6,610 nucleotides of DNA from an uncultured bacterium (GTDB taxonomy: Bacteria > Bacillota > Clostridia > Peptostreptococcales > Anaerovoracaceae): the NCBI GenBank assembly GCA_905214195.1, contig CAJMLH010000055.1, positions 1 through 6,610 on the forward strand, read 5' to 3'. Shown here piece by piece: positions 1 through 6,237 of the stretch (within the stretch, counting starts at the first letter, position 1; each line of letters starts with the position of its first letter). The position numbers and the translations under genes were made by a program. The notes below the pieces were generated by a model. It ran no database searches. It had not been told where the DNA came from and was given only the letters and a program-made list of their open reading frames with translations.

Positions 1-65
1 TAAAGCCGGGCAAATCAGGCAGGATTCTTCACCTGCTCCGCATGGTTCTCATCCTCTCAATCTTA
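1..65. other. Unassigned left edge, no gene seen
   Basis: This stretch lies beyond the terminator of the tRNA gene and runs to the window edge. It holds no ribosome binding site followed by a sustained reading frame on either strand; the minus-strand ATG near 46 reaches a stop within a few codons. A small inverted repeat (GCAGG at 19-23 and CCTGC at 32-36, 8-base loop) is visible but has no T-tract after it. It may be intergenic DNA or the beginning or end of a feature outside the window. Confidence 0.4.
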
Positions 66-102
66 ATCAAAAAACAAAAAACCCCTCTCATGAGGGTTTT
101 TT
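66..102 (-). terminator. Intrinsic terminator after tRNA-Pro
   Basis: Read on the minus strand, six A and CCCTC pair with GAGGG and six T around the four-base loop ATGA, with one extra G bulged on the 3' arm, and a T-rich tail continues (TTTTTTGTTTTTTG). It begins only six bases after the encoded CCA end of the tRNA, so it fits as the end of that transcription unit. Because A and T runs flank both arms (76-81 and 97-102), it could also stop transcription arriving from the left on the plus strand, but no plus-strand gene is seen here. Confidence 0.9.
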
Positions 103-108
103 GCTTTT

Positions 109-185
109 TGGTCGGGATGACAGGATTCGAACCTGCGGCCTTTGCGTCCCGAACGCAACGCTCTACCAAGCTGAGCCACATCCCG
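109..185 (-). tRNA. tRNA-Pro, anticodon CGG
   Basis: A complete 77-base cloverleaf can be drawn by hand. The acceptor stem is CGGGATG with CATCCCG, the D stem GCTC with GAGC, the anticodon stem TTGCG with CGCAA, and the T stem GCAGG with CCTGT (one G-U pair) around the loop TTCGAAT. The anticodon loop TTCGGGA places CGG at 151-149, which reads the proline codon CCG. Three details are typical of bacterial proline tRNAs: the C1-G72 pair, the discriminator base A73, and G37 next to the anticodon (the site of m1G modification). The 3' CCA is encoded (111-109). CCG is a rare codon in low-GC genomes, so this is probably a minor isoacceptor beside a UGG one elsewhere. The gene has its own promoter-like sequence and terminator, so it looks independent of the upstream desulfurase gene. 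Confidence 0.97.
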
Positions 186-195
186 TAACGAAAAT

Positions 196-224
196 ATATT
201 ACCACATTTTTTTCCATTTGTCTA
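196..224 (-). promoter_or_regulatory. Promoter of tRNA-Pro
   Basis: On the minus strand, a -35 box TAGACA (224-219, five of six matches to TTGACA) lies exactly 17 bases upstream of a -10 box TAATAT (201-196, four of six matches). An overlapping TATATT offers a better -10 match but with a 20-base spacer. Transcription would start at or a few bases before the first base of the mature tRNA at 185, which leaves a very short 5' leader for RNase P. A perfect dyad, TTGTCT-GT-AGACAA on the minus strand (231-218), covers the -35 box. This is a sequence match only. Confidence 0.6.
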
Positions 225-249
225 CAGACAAGCGGCTCAGATTTACTTT

Positions 250-1392
250 TTAGCACTTTCTCTTTCCAATATCCCACAAAGCATCTATCAGCTTTTCCAT
301 ATCACCTTTCGTATTATATGGTCCAACGCTTATCCTTACTGCTCCGGAATTCCATGTGCCTATTGTTTTATGTGCAAGACCCGCACAATGATAACCGCCC
401 CGCACTGCAATTCCAAATTCATCGTTCAATAACGATGTTATCTCTTCTGCTTCAAATCCCTCAAGATTTATTAAAGAAATCCCTGTTTTTTCATCCGGTT
501 TTGGCCCATACAACCTGACAAATTTCATATTTTTAATCTCGTCATCCAAATATGTAATCAGTTCCTTTTCATACTCACCTATAACCTTAACTCCTATTCT
601 GTCCACAAAATCAACACTGCACCCAAGGCCTATAATACCCGGCGCATTTATTGTACCGGCTTCAAACCCCTCCGGAAACTCTGTAGGCTGCACTCTGCTT
701 TTAGATTCAGTACCTGTTCCTCCATCAATAAACGGTCTTGGGTTTAAGCGGGAAGCTATATAAAGACCTCCTGTCCCAAGCGGGCCAAGCAGCCCCTTAT
801 GACCGGGAAAAGCTATCACATCTATATTAAATTCTTCAACATCAATTTCCATTGACCCTGCACCTTGTGCAGCATCAACCATAAAAATCAATCCTTTTTT
901 GCATGCTACATCACCTATCGCTCTAAGCGGCAACTTGGTTCCTGTAACATTAGATGCTGCTGTTACCACAATCATCCTTGTATTTTGTCTTATGGCCTTT
1001 TCTATATCTCCTGCCGCTATATGTCCCTCGCAGTCAGCCATTACAATCGTATGTTCCACCCCTGATTTCTCAAGCATTTTAAGGGGCCGCAAGACGGAAT
1101 TGTGTTCCATTGATGTCGTTACTACATGATCGCCTTTTCTCAGAAGTCCTTTAATTCCCATATTAAGAGCCTCCGTAGTATTCTTTGTAAATACAAGCCT
1201 TTCGGCATGCTCTATATTAAACAGCTCTGCAACTTTACGCCTTGCACGATATACTTCTTCTCCTGTCCTCATAGACATATAATGTCCCGAACGGCCGGGA
1301 TTTCCGCAATACTTTGCCATACACTCTTTCATTGCCTCAATCATCTGCTTTGGCTTTGGAAAAGAAGTGGCTCCGTTATCAAGATATATCAT
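250..1392 (-). CDS. Cysteine desulfurase family protein (aminotransferase class V, SufS-like)
   Basis: This is a 380-residue PLP enzyme of the NifS/SufS fold, a family that releases sulfur from cysteine as an enzyme-bound persulfide. The N-terminal IYLDNGATSFPKP (2-14) is typical of the class V subfamily annotated as EF2568-like cysteine desulfurases. Visible catalytic residues are H97 (SMEHNSV, stacks on PLP), D173 and Q176 (VDAAQGAG), the Schiff-base lysine K199 in GHKG, and the persulfide cysteine C336 in RGGYHCAG, which resembles the RxGxHCA form of SufS/CsdB. The ATG at 1392 is chosen because GGGAG lies 7 bases upstream; the in-frame ATG at 1413 lacks such a site and would add seven residues unlike the family. 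No SufU, SufE, IscU or other sulfur acceptor is in the window, so the partner is unknown (Fe-S assembly, thiolation, or a selenocysteine lyase-like role). It follows a hairpin and may be expressed separately from the genes upstream. Confidence 0.9.
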   Translation of the reverse strand: MIYLDNGATSFPKPKQMIEAMKECMAKYCGNPGRSGHYMSMRTGEEVYRARRKVAELFNIEHAERLVFTKNTTEALNMGIKGLLRKGDHVVTTSMEHNSVLRPLKMLEKSGVEHTIVMADCEGHIAAGDIEKAIRQNTRMIVVTAASNVTGTKLPLRAIGDVACKKGLIFMVDAAQGAGSMEIDVEEFNIDVIAFPGHKGLLGPLGTGGLYIASRLNPRPFIDGGTGTESKSRVQPTEFPEGFEAGTINAPGIIGLGCSVDFVDRIGVKVIGEYEKELITYLDDEIKNMKFVRLYGPKPDEKTGISLINLEGFEAEEITSLLNDEFGIAVRGGYHCAGLAHKTIGTWNSGAVRISVGPYNTKGDMEKLIDALWDIGKRKC

Positions 1393-1399
1393 TTCAATT

Positions 1400-1404
1400 C
1401 TCCC
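1400..1404 (-). promoter_or_regulatory. Ribosome binding site that sets the desulfurase start
   Basis: GGGAG on the minus strand sits 7 bases before the ATG at 1392. It overlaps the coding part of the longer alternative reading from the ATG at 1413, which argues for the shorter protein starting MIYLDNGA. Confidence 0.8.
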
Positions 1405-1410
1405 ATATAA

Positions 1411-1437
1411 CAAAATAGAGGACTTAATGTCCTCTAT
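1411..1437 (-). terminator. Hairpin, probable terminator or attenuator before the desulfurase gene
   Basis: On the minus strand ATAGAGGAC pairs perfectly over 9 bases with GTCCTCTAT around the five-base loop ATTAA, followed by TTTTG. The stem lies 32 bases after the stop of the YdcF-like gene and about 10 bases before the ribosome binding site of the desulfurase gene. The tail has only four to five T, so termination may be partial, giving lower expression of the desulfurase rather than a full stop. No convincing sigma-70 promoter was seen between the hairpin and the desulfurase start, which favours read-through. It could also act as a stem protecting an mRNA 5' end. Confidence 0.55.
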
Positions 1438-1469
1438 ATACTATGCATCATCTTATTGAATTGATACTT

Positions 1470-2186
1470 TTATTCTCCGTGGCTTATAAGCCCGCTGCCG
1501 CTTATCGGTATCACACTGCCGCCAAGAACCGGATCAGCCTTTACTGTGGCTTTTCCAAAATCTTTTATCCTTGCCAGTATTTCTCTAAAGTCTCTATAAA
1601 GCTGTCCTACATATTCTTCTTGGTCAGAGGCTACTCCTAAAACATCCAACCCCAACTTACTGCCGATAAAAAGCGCTCTGTACTGATGATACTCCTGAGT
1701 TACAACAATTGCTTTTTCAACTCCGAAAATACTAAATGCCCTGTACATGGAATCATAAGTCGAAAATCCTGCATGATCACAGAAAATATCTTCCTCCGGC
1801 ACACCTTGCTTCTTTGCATATTGCAGCATCACATGTATTTCGTTATGCTCTTCTTGCCCGTTGTCACCGCTTAATAAAAGTTTTGGAGCTGCACCTTGTC
1901 TATAAAGTTCTATACCTACATCTAACCTATCTTGAAGCATAGGAGATGGTGTTTCTTTATCCATAATTCCGGCACCCAAAACAAGAATACAATCTGCATT
2001 GAAGTCTTTCATCTCCGAAATAATATTTTCTTCAAACGATATTTCTCCCTTTACTTTGCAAATTATATTTTCTCTTGAACTGTTCTTTACAACGGCATTG
2101 ATAATAAGGCATATAAGAATCACCGCTATAGCAACTGCTCCTGCTGCCTGTATCATTCTTAATATAATTTTCTTTTTCCTTATCAT
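1470..2186 (-). CDS. SanA/YdcF-like (DUF218, ElyC-type) membrane-anchored envelope protein
   Basis: This 238-residue protein has a short basic N-terminus (MIRKKK), one membrane segment at about 8-33, and an outside DUF218 domain. The domain motifs are ADCILVLGAGI (64-74), SPMLQDRLDVGIELY (81-95), LLLSGDNG (103-110), STYDSMYRA (142-150) and VVTQEYHQYRALF (161-173), in the order found in SanA, YdcF and ElyC. In E. coli relatives are linked to envelope barrier function and vancomycin sensitivity (SanA) and to peptidoglycan synthesis (ElyC); the biochemical activity is not settled. The start is taken as the ATG at 2186, which overlaps the stop of the acetyltransferase gene as ATGA and suggests translational coupling. 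A GTG at 2204 in the same frame would add six residues (MGSNAE) and cannot be excluded, because GGGAAG lies somewhat far (about 11 bases) from the ATG. The family call is firm, the role is inferred. Confidence 0.88.
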   Translation of the reverse strand: MIRKKKIILRMIQAAGAVAIAVILICLIINAVVKNSSRENIICKVKGEISFEENIISEMKDFNADCILVLGAGIMDKETPSPMLQDRLDVGIELYRQGAAPKLLLSGDNGQEEHNEIHVMLQYAKKQGVPEEDIFCDHAGFSTYDSMYRAFSIFGVEKAIVVTQEYHQYRALFIGSKLGLDVLGVASDQEEYVGQLYRDFREILARIKDFGKATVKADPVLGGSVIPISGSGLISHGE

Positions 2187-2728
2187 CTCTGCATTGCTTC
2201 CCACTCTTCTCTGATAATTGAGTAGAGCATATTATCTCTGTCGCTTCCGTCAAGAATTTTATATCCTTTTCGCTGAATACCCTCAAATTTAAAACCACAT
2301 TTTTCTATAACTCTCTGCGACCTTTTGTTTTCAGGGGAAGTGCATATACCCATAACAGCCAAATCAAATTCTCTGAATCCATAATCAATTACGGCTTTTG
2401 CCGCTTCTGTCATATAACCTTTGCCCCAACATTCTTTAGCAAGGGAATATCCGAGTTCTTTGCTGTTTACTCCCTCTCGCCTTCTATCAGGCTCAAGACC
2501 TATGTTTCCTATTATCTTTCGGCTTTCCTTATCACGAATTGCCCACACCGTATAAGGCATAAAAATCGTCCTTATTATCTCCATCGACTCTTCTACACTC
2601 TCATGTGGTTTCCAGCCTGCTCTTGGTCCTACATCGGGGTCTTTTGCAAACTCATAAAGTCCCTCTGCATCCTCCAAAGAATCTTGCCATGGAGTGAGAA
2701 GTAATCTTTCTGTTATTATCTCTTTCAT
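2183..2728 (-). CDS. GNAT family N-acetyltransferase, RimJ/RimL type
   Basis: This 181-residue cytoplasmic protein is a single GNAT domain that would transfer an acetyl group from acetyl-CoA to an amine. It opens with ITERLLLTPWQDSLEDAEGL (5-24), the usual RimJ/RimL start. Motif A is ELGYSLAKECWGKGYMTEAA (91-110), with the pyrophosphate-binding loop around WGKGYM, and motif B is SPENKRSQRVIEKCGFKFEG (131-150). RimJ and RimL of E. coli acetylate the N-termini of ribosomal proteins S5 and L7/L12, but most homologues have unknown substrates, including small molecules, so none is assigned. The ATG at 2728 is preceded at 7 bases by TGAGG (2740-2736), which nearly abuts the stop of the LTA-synthase-like gene, leaving only a 14-base gap. 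Its end overlaps the YdcF-like start as ATGA. This indicates membership in the same transcript. Confidence 0.9.
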   Translation of the reverse strand: MKEIITERLLLTPWQDSLEDAEGLYEFAKDPDVGPRAGWKPHESVEESMEIIRTIFMPYTVWAIRDKESRKIIGNIGLEPDRRREGVNSKELGYSLAKECWGKGYMTEAAKAVIDYGFREFDLAVMGICTSPENKRSQRVIEKCGFKFEGIQRKGYKILDGSDRDNMLYSIIREEWEAMQR

Positions 2729-2742
2729 TGATTTTCCTCACT

Positions 2743-4821
2743 TTATTCAGTAGTGCTTAATATTTCATTACTCTTGGTTTCTATCTGGCTTACTTTCATG
2801 TTGGCGGCATCCTCAGGGTCCACATCTTCAAGCAGTCCCAGAATATTACTTCCCAGATAGATTGTCTTTAATGTTTCTCCATCCAAGGTAACTTTACTGT
2901 ATTCGGTAAAATTGTTTCCTTTTATATAATATTTATCTCCTATTTTGACTACTTCATCTATGGTAATATCATTTACTCCCATCTTCATATCAGTAGCCTT
3001 AAACGGATTCTTGCCGCCGTACAAATAATACTTTCCATAAAGCATATCATATCCTATGGCTTTCAAATCCTGTAAATATGTTTCACTGTTCTTGTGATTC
3101 TGCTGATAGGTGAAAACTGTTCCAACCTGCATATCAAGCATCTCTGTAACATGGGCAGCAAGCTGATATGCATACATATCTTCATCGCTTCCCTGAAGAT
3201 TGAAATTACTCCAGATTACATATTCCGTACCGTAAAGGTTATTGTTTGTCAAATCATCCTCTGTCATATCTATGGCAGGAATATGGTCTCCGTACATTAC
3301 CAGAACTACAGGCTCATCATAGTTAGTTAAAGTCTGCGTAAGCTGTGCCACAAACTTGTCCATTTCATAAACCTGATTTACATAATACTCAAATTTCCAC
3401 TTGAGCTCCTCAGTAAGAGCAGAAGTAACTGTTATTTCAGGATTTTTAATAACCTGCTCGCCCGGATACTTACCATGTCCTTGAACTGATATAGTGTATA
3501 TCATATCTCTGGATTCGGTGGAATTGAGAGCGTCTAACATGCACTCTGTCAAAATATCATCCTTCGCCCAATTTTTTGGAGTTTTTTCTACATCACTCAT
3601 GTATTCAATGCTGGTGAATGTATCCATACCCATATTGGCAAAAACAGTATTTCTGTTATAGAATACCGCCCTATGATTGTGTATGGCATGAGTTGAATAT
3701 CCAATACTCTTCAAATCGTATCCGAGTGTCTCCATGGTCTGCTCTTTAAGAATTGATTTATACGGATATTCTCCCGGTCCGAAGAACTTAGCACTTATTC
3801 CCGTCATTACCTCAAATTCAACATTGGCAGTTCCGGCACCGCATGCAGGCACCGTAAGCTGTCCGGAAGGATATCTGTTCACCAAGTCCCTAAAGGTAGG
3901 GCAAACTTCTTTAGATGTCTCTATTGATGTAATCGTAGCAGGATCTATAAATGATTCTAACTGTAAGAATATAATGTTGGGATGTTCCTCGTCCTCATCT
4001 TTTTCAGTCAAAAGCATTGCATTATCTTCACCTAATTCTTCATTGCTGAAAATATTCAGCATGTTCTCTTCGTTGTAATTATCCGGCTTACTTATGCCTG
4101 TGTTCAGCCAAGTGTTTGTAAAGCAATAAACTACTCCGTAATCCCTGTATGCATACGCAAGGTTTCCAAAGAAAGTCTCTATTTTTTCGGTTCTTATCAT
4201 AAAAGAAGTCGCACCGAATGTAAATAAAAGCACCAATACAACTGCGATTAAATTTCTCTTCCACTTTACATCCTTTTTCTTAGGTCCTTTTATAAATAAC
4301 AGTACCAGAAGTCCTATCGCAATCAGAATGCCTATTCCTGCCAGAATTATCTGAAACGGCGACATATAATTACTTACTATGGTTATACCGTCATCAAGAA
4401 TACTCAAATCCTTGACTGTAAACGGCGTCATTCTCTGAGTAAGAATAACTCCGTTTATAATTCCTATAATCAGCCAAAACAGTGATACTATGGTAAATAC
4501 AAACAGCCTGCGTTGAAATACCGATGCGATTACAAGGGTCGCAAATATTATCAATGTATTATAAAGAAAAATCAAAGGCTCTTCAAACAGGAACTGAAAA
4601 CCTCCCCAGACAGAAGTTGTCGGTATTCTTCCCAGAGTCTCAATCACAAGATTAAGCAAAACTGCCCATACTGCTGCGCCTGCAAAACTGGTATGAAAAG
4701 CCTTAAGCACAAACTTTCTTTTTCCCATACTTTCAACTTCTTGTATGGTCTCTTCTACCTTTTGATCCAGTTTGCCAAATTTGTCGAATTTTACATGTTC
4801 TTTATTAGGTTCTTTGTTCAT
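2743..4821 (-). CDS. LTA synthase family (sulfatase-fold) membrane phosphotransferase
   Basis: This 692-residue protein has a charged cytoplasmic N-terminus (1-40), five predicted membrane helices (about 43-61, 82-101, 105-129, 156-178, 190-208) and an outside alkaline-phosphatase/sulfatase-fold domain (about 280-600). That is the plan of lipoteichoic acid synthase LtaS, which moves glycerol-phosphate from phosphatidylglycerol to a growing chain outside the membrane. From remembered S. aureus LtaS numbering, the matches are E289 (FLQLESF) for E255, the nucleophile T331 (CGAGTANVEFEVMTG) for T300, H381 for H347, R390 (FYNRN) for R356, H449 (VQGHGKY) for H416, and D512-H513 (MYGDHIPA) for D475-H476. 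All metal and catalytic positions are present, so it is probably active. The last 80-90 residues form an extra beta-rich segment. The ATG at 4821 overlaps the rsmA stop as ATGA, with GAGGTGG 10 bases upstream. The exact polymer or lipid substrate cannot be told from sequence. Confidence 0.9.
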   Translation of the reverse strand: MNKEPNKEHVKFDKFGKLDQKVEETIQEVESMGKRKFVLKAFHTSFAGAAVWAVLLNLVIETLGRIPTTSVWGGFQFLFEEPLIFLYNTLIIFATLVIASVFQRRLFVFTIVSLFWLIIGIINGVILTQRMTPFTVKDLSILDDGITIVSNYMSPFQIILAGIGILIAIGLLVLLFIKGPKKKDVKWKRNLIAVVLVLLFTFGATSFMIRTEKIETFFGNLAYAYRDYGVVYCFTNTWLNTGISKPDNYNEENMLNIFSNEELGEDNAMLLTEKDEDEEHPNIIFLQLESFIDPATITSIETSKEVCPTFRDLVNRYPSGQLTVPACGAGTANVEFEVMTGISAKFFGPGEYPYKSILKEQTMETLGYDLKSIGYSTHAIHNHRAVFYNRNTVFANMGMDTFTSIEYMSDVEKTPKNWAKDDILTECMLDALNSTESRDMIYTISVQGHGKYPGEQVIKNPEITVTSALTEELKWKFEYYVNQVYEMDKFVAQLTQTLTNYDEPVVLVMYGDHIPAIDMTEDDLTNNNLYGTEYVIWSNFNLQGSDEDMYAYQLAAHVTEMLDMQVGTVFTYQQNHKNSETYLQDLKAIGYDMLYGKYYLYGGKNPFKATDMKMGVNDITIDEVVKIGDKYYIKGNNFTEYSKVTLDGETLKTIYLGSNILGLLEDVDPEDAANMKVSQIETKSNEILSTTE

Positions 4822-5672
4822 AATCTCTTGTCCACCTCATTAGCAATTTTTGCAAATTCTTCAATCGTAAGAGTCTCGGCTCTTCTTGTCGGCTCGATTC
4901 CGGAATTCTCCAAAATCTCTCTTATAAGCTCTTTGCTTACCCCCTGTAAAGTCTGCATTGAATTTAAAAGAGTCTTTCTTCTTTGACTGAAGGCTGCTTT
5001 AACACAATTAAAAAAAACTTTTTCATCTGCCGGCTTCACCGGCTTTTCTTTTCTTAAATTCAATTTAAGCACTGTGGAGTCCACATTGGGCTGAGGTATA
5101 AATACCCCTTTAGGCACATCTGCAACTTTCTCAACACTGCAATAATACTGCACTGCCACCGAAAGCGCTCCGTATGCCTTGCTGCCGGGAGATGCCTTTA
5201 TTCTGTCGGCAACTTCCTTTTGCATCATTATTGTTATGCTGTCGGCTCTTACTTGGTCCTCCAGCAATTTCATTATTATCGGCGTCGTTATATAGTAGGG
5301 TAAATTTCCCATTATCTTAATGTTTTCCGGTTTTTCGTCCCCCGTAAGTTCAGATATATCAACCTTAAGCACATCTTCGTTTATAACCGTCACATTATCA
5401 AATCCGCCTAAAGTTTCATCAAGTATCGGTATAAGAGACTTGTCTATTTCTATAGCTATTACTTTTTTGGCTTTTTTTGCCGCCTCGCCTGTTATAACTC
5501 CTATGCCGGGGCCTATTTCTATAACTGTATCTTCCTGTCCTATACCTGCCCCTTCTATAATCTTATCTATTATATTTTTATCAGTCAGAAAATTCTGCCC
5601 TAAGCTCTTTGAAAACTTAAAGCCGTATCTTAATCTTATATCCTTTATGGCAGACGGTTCGTATAAATTCAT
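4818..5672 (-). CDS. rsmA: 16S rRNA (adenine(1518)-N6/adenine(1519)-N6)-dimethyltransferase RsmA (KsgA)
   Basis: RsmA uses S-adenosylmethionine to dimethylate two adjacent adenines in the 3'-terminal helix 45 of 16S rRNA, a late check in 30S assembly; its loss gives kasugamycin resistance. The 284-residue length is usual. In order it shows the N-terminal FSKSLGQNFL (20-29), SAM motif I EIGPGIGVIT (52-61), the acidic end of strand 2 at AIEIDKSL (73-80), the target-adenine motif NLPYY (123-127), FIPQPNVDS (191-199), and the C-terminal FSQRRKTLLNS (228-238). The ATG at 5672 has AGAGGT 8 bases upstream; that site is made from the last codons of rnmV and the two genes are only 2 bases apart. The pairing rnmV-rsmA is conserved in Firmicutes and couples 5S and 16S maturation. 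The 3' end overlaps the LTA-synthase-like gene. Confidence 0.98.
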   Translation of the reverse strand: MNLYEPSAIKDIRLRYGFKFSKSLGQNFLTDKNIIDKIIEGAGIGQEDTVIEIGPGIGVITGEAAKKAKKVIAIEIDKSLIPILDETLGGFDNVTVINEDVLKVDISELTGDEKPENIKIMGNLPYYITTPIIMKLLEDQVRADSITIMMQKEVADRIKASPGSKAYGALSVAVQYYCSVEKVADVPKGVFIPQPNVDSTVLKLNLRKEKPVKPADEKVFFNCVKAAFSQRRKTLLNSMQTLQGVSKELIREILENSGIEPTRRAETLTIEEFAKIANEVDKRL

Positions 5673-5674
5673 AA

Positions 5675-6235
5675 TTATTTACCTCTCAGCAAAACCTTTT
5701 TTACTGCGTCATCAAACTGTTCTCTGCTTATTCCGAAGCTATTTAATTTTTTTACAAAAGCGTTGCAGTTCCCATACCCTATGCCGAGGATTTCCCCAAC
5801 TTGCTGACGCATTTCTTTTGAATCTGCTTTCCCGGAAAGACCTGCTCTATCCATATCCTGTAATGTGAATTCATCAACTTTTTTCGATGAAACCGGAGTA
5901 CATACTTTCATTAAGCTTTCGGCAACATCAGCAGGCGATGCATTTTCAATACCTATATCTCCATTTTTTACAGCCTTTCTTCGAGGCATGTATGAATGTT
6001 TACTTTCCGGAAATCTTTCTTTTATCTTACAACGAATCTTCTCCCCTGCAAAATCCGGATCGGTAAGGATTATCAGTCCTTTCTCATTATAAGCTTTTTC
6101 AAGAAGCTCCCATGTTTCTCTCTTAATCCCAAAGCCATGGGTTTCAATTATAAGTGCATCTGTAACAAGACGCAAAACAGCTGTATCGTCTCTTCCTTCA
6201 ACAACGATAGCTTCTTTTATGCTGAGTTTATCCAT
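5675..6235 (-). CDS. rnmV: Ribonuclease M5 (5S rRNA maturation)
   Basis: RNase M5 cuts the 5S rRNA precursor on both sides to give the mature ends, in B. subtilis with ribosomal protein L18 as helper. The 186-residue protein matches the family length. Its N-terminal Toprim domain shows AIVVEGRDD (9-17) with catalytic E13, ETHGFGI (31-37), and ILTDPDFAGEKIR (56-68) with the acidic pair D59 and D61. The GDIGIENAS segment (92-100) and a C-terminal domain (about 120-180) complete the family pattern. The start is the ATG at 6235, the only reasonable one, but its ribosome binding site GAGGAG (6255-6250) is unusually far away at 14 bases; translation may depend on ribosomes ending the DivIC-like gene 2 bases upstream. 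It is followed by rsmA at a 2-base gap. Confidence 0.95.
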   Translation of the reverse strand: MDKLSIKEAIVVEGRDDTAVLRLVTDALIIETHGFGIKRETWELLEKAYNEKGLIILTDPDFAGEKIRCKIKERFPESKHSYMPRRKAVKNGDIGIENASPADVAESLMKVCTPVSSKKVDEFTLQDMDRAGLSGKADSKEMRQQVGEILGIGYGNCNAFVKKLNSFGISREQFDDAVKKVLLRGK

Positions 6236-6237
6236 AT

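Noticed and set aside
1..60. Minus-strand stretch vaguely like the 3' part of a cobalamin riboswitch (CAGG, then CCTGCCTG)
   Set aside because: The upstream part of such a riboswitch would have to lie where the tRNA terminator is, and the core conserved segments are absent. The likeness is limited to a few bases.
3..187. Plus-strand open frame over the terminator and antisense to the tRNA (contains TGFEPAAFASR)
   Set aside because: This peptide pattern is the antisense translation of a tRNA and is a frequent misannotation. It has no ribosome binding site or homologous protein features.
29..277. Minus-strand open frame of 82 codons across the tRNA gene
   Set aside because: It reads through the complete tRNA-Pro, its terminator and its promoter; the resulting segment around AAGSNPVIP is a translated tRNA, a well-known false protein. 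It also overlaps the end of the desulfurase gene.
2032..2298. Minus-strand open frame of 88 codons overlapping the acetyltransferase end and the YdcF-like start
   Set aside because: It is another frame of two well-supported overlapping genes and has no recognisable features.
3734..4078. Plus-strand open frame of 114 codons antisense to the catalytic region of the LTA-synthase-like gene
   Set aside because: It mirrors the region coding the nucleophile motif; low-complexity serine runs reflect the complement of acidic codons. There is no supporting signal.
4513..4986. Plus-strand open frame of 157 codons antisense to the LTA-synthase-like gene start and rsmA end
   Set aside because: It spans two clear minus-strand genes and shows no domain or translation start signal.
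5320..5868. Plus-strand open frame of 182 codons antisense to rsmA and rnmV
   Set aside because: The minus-strand frames carry full family motifs for RsmA and RNase M5. The plus-strand frame is serine/isoleucine rich as expected from a complement and has no ribosome binding site or motif.
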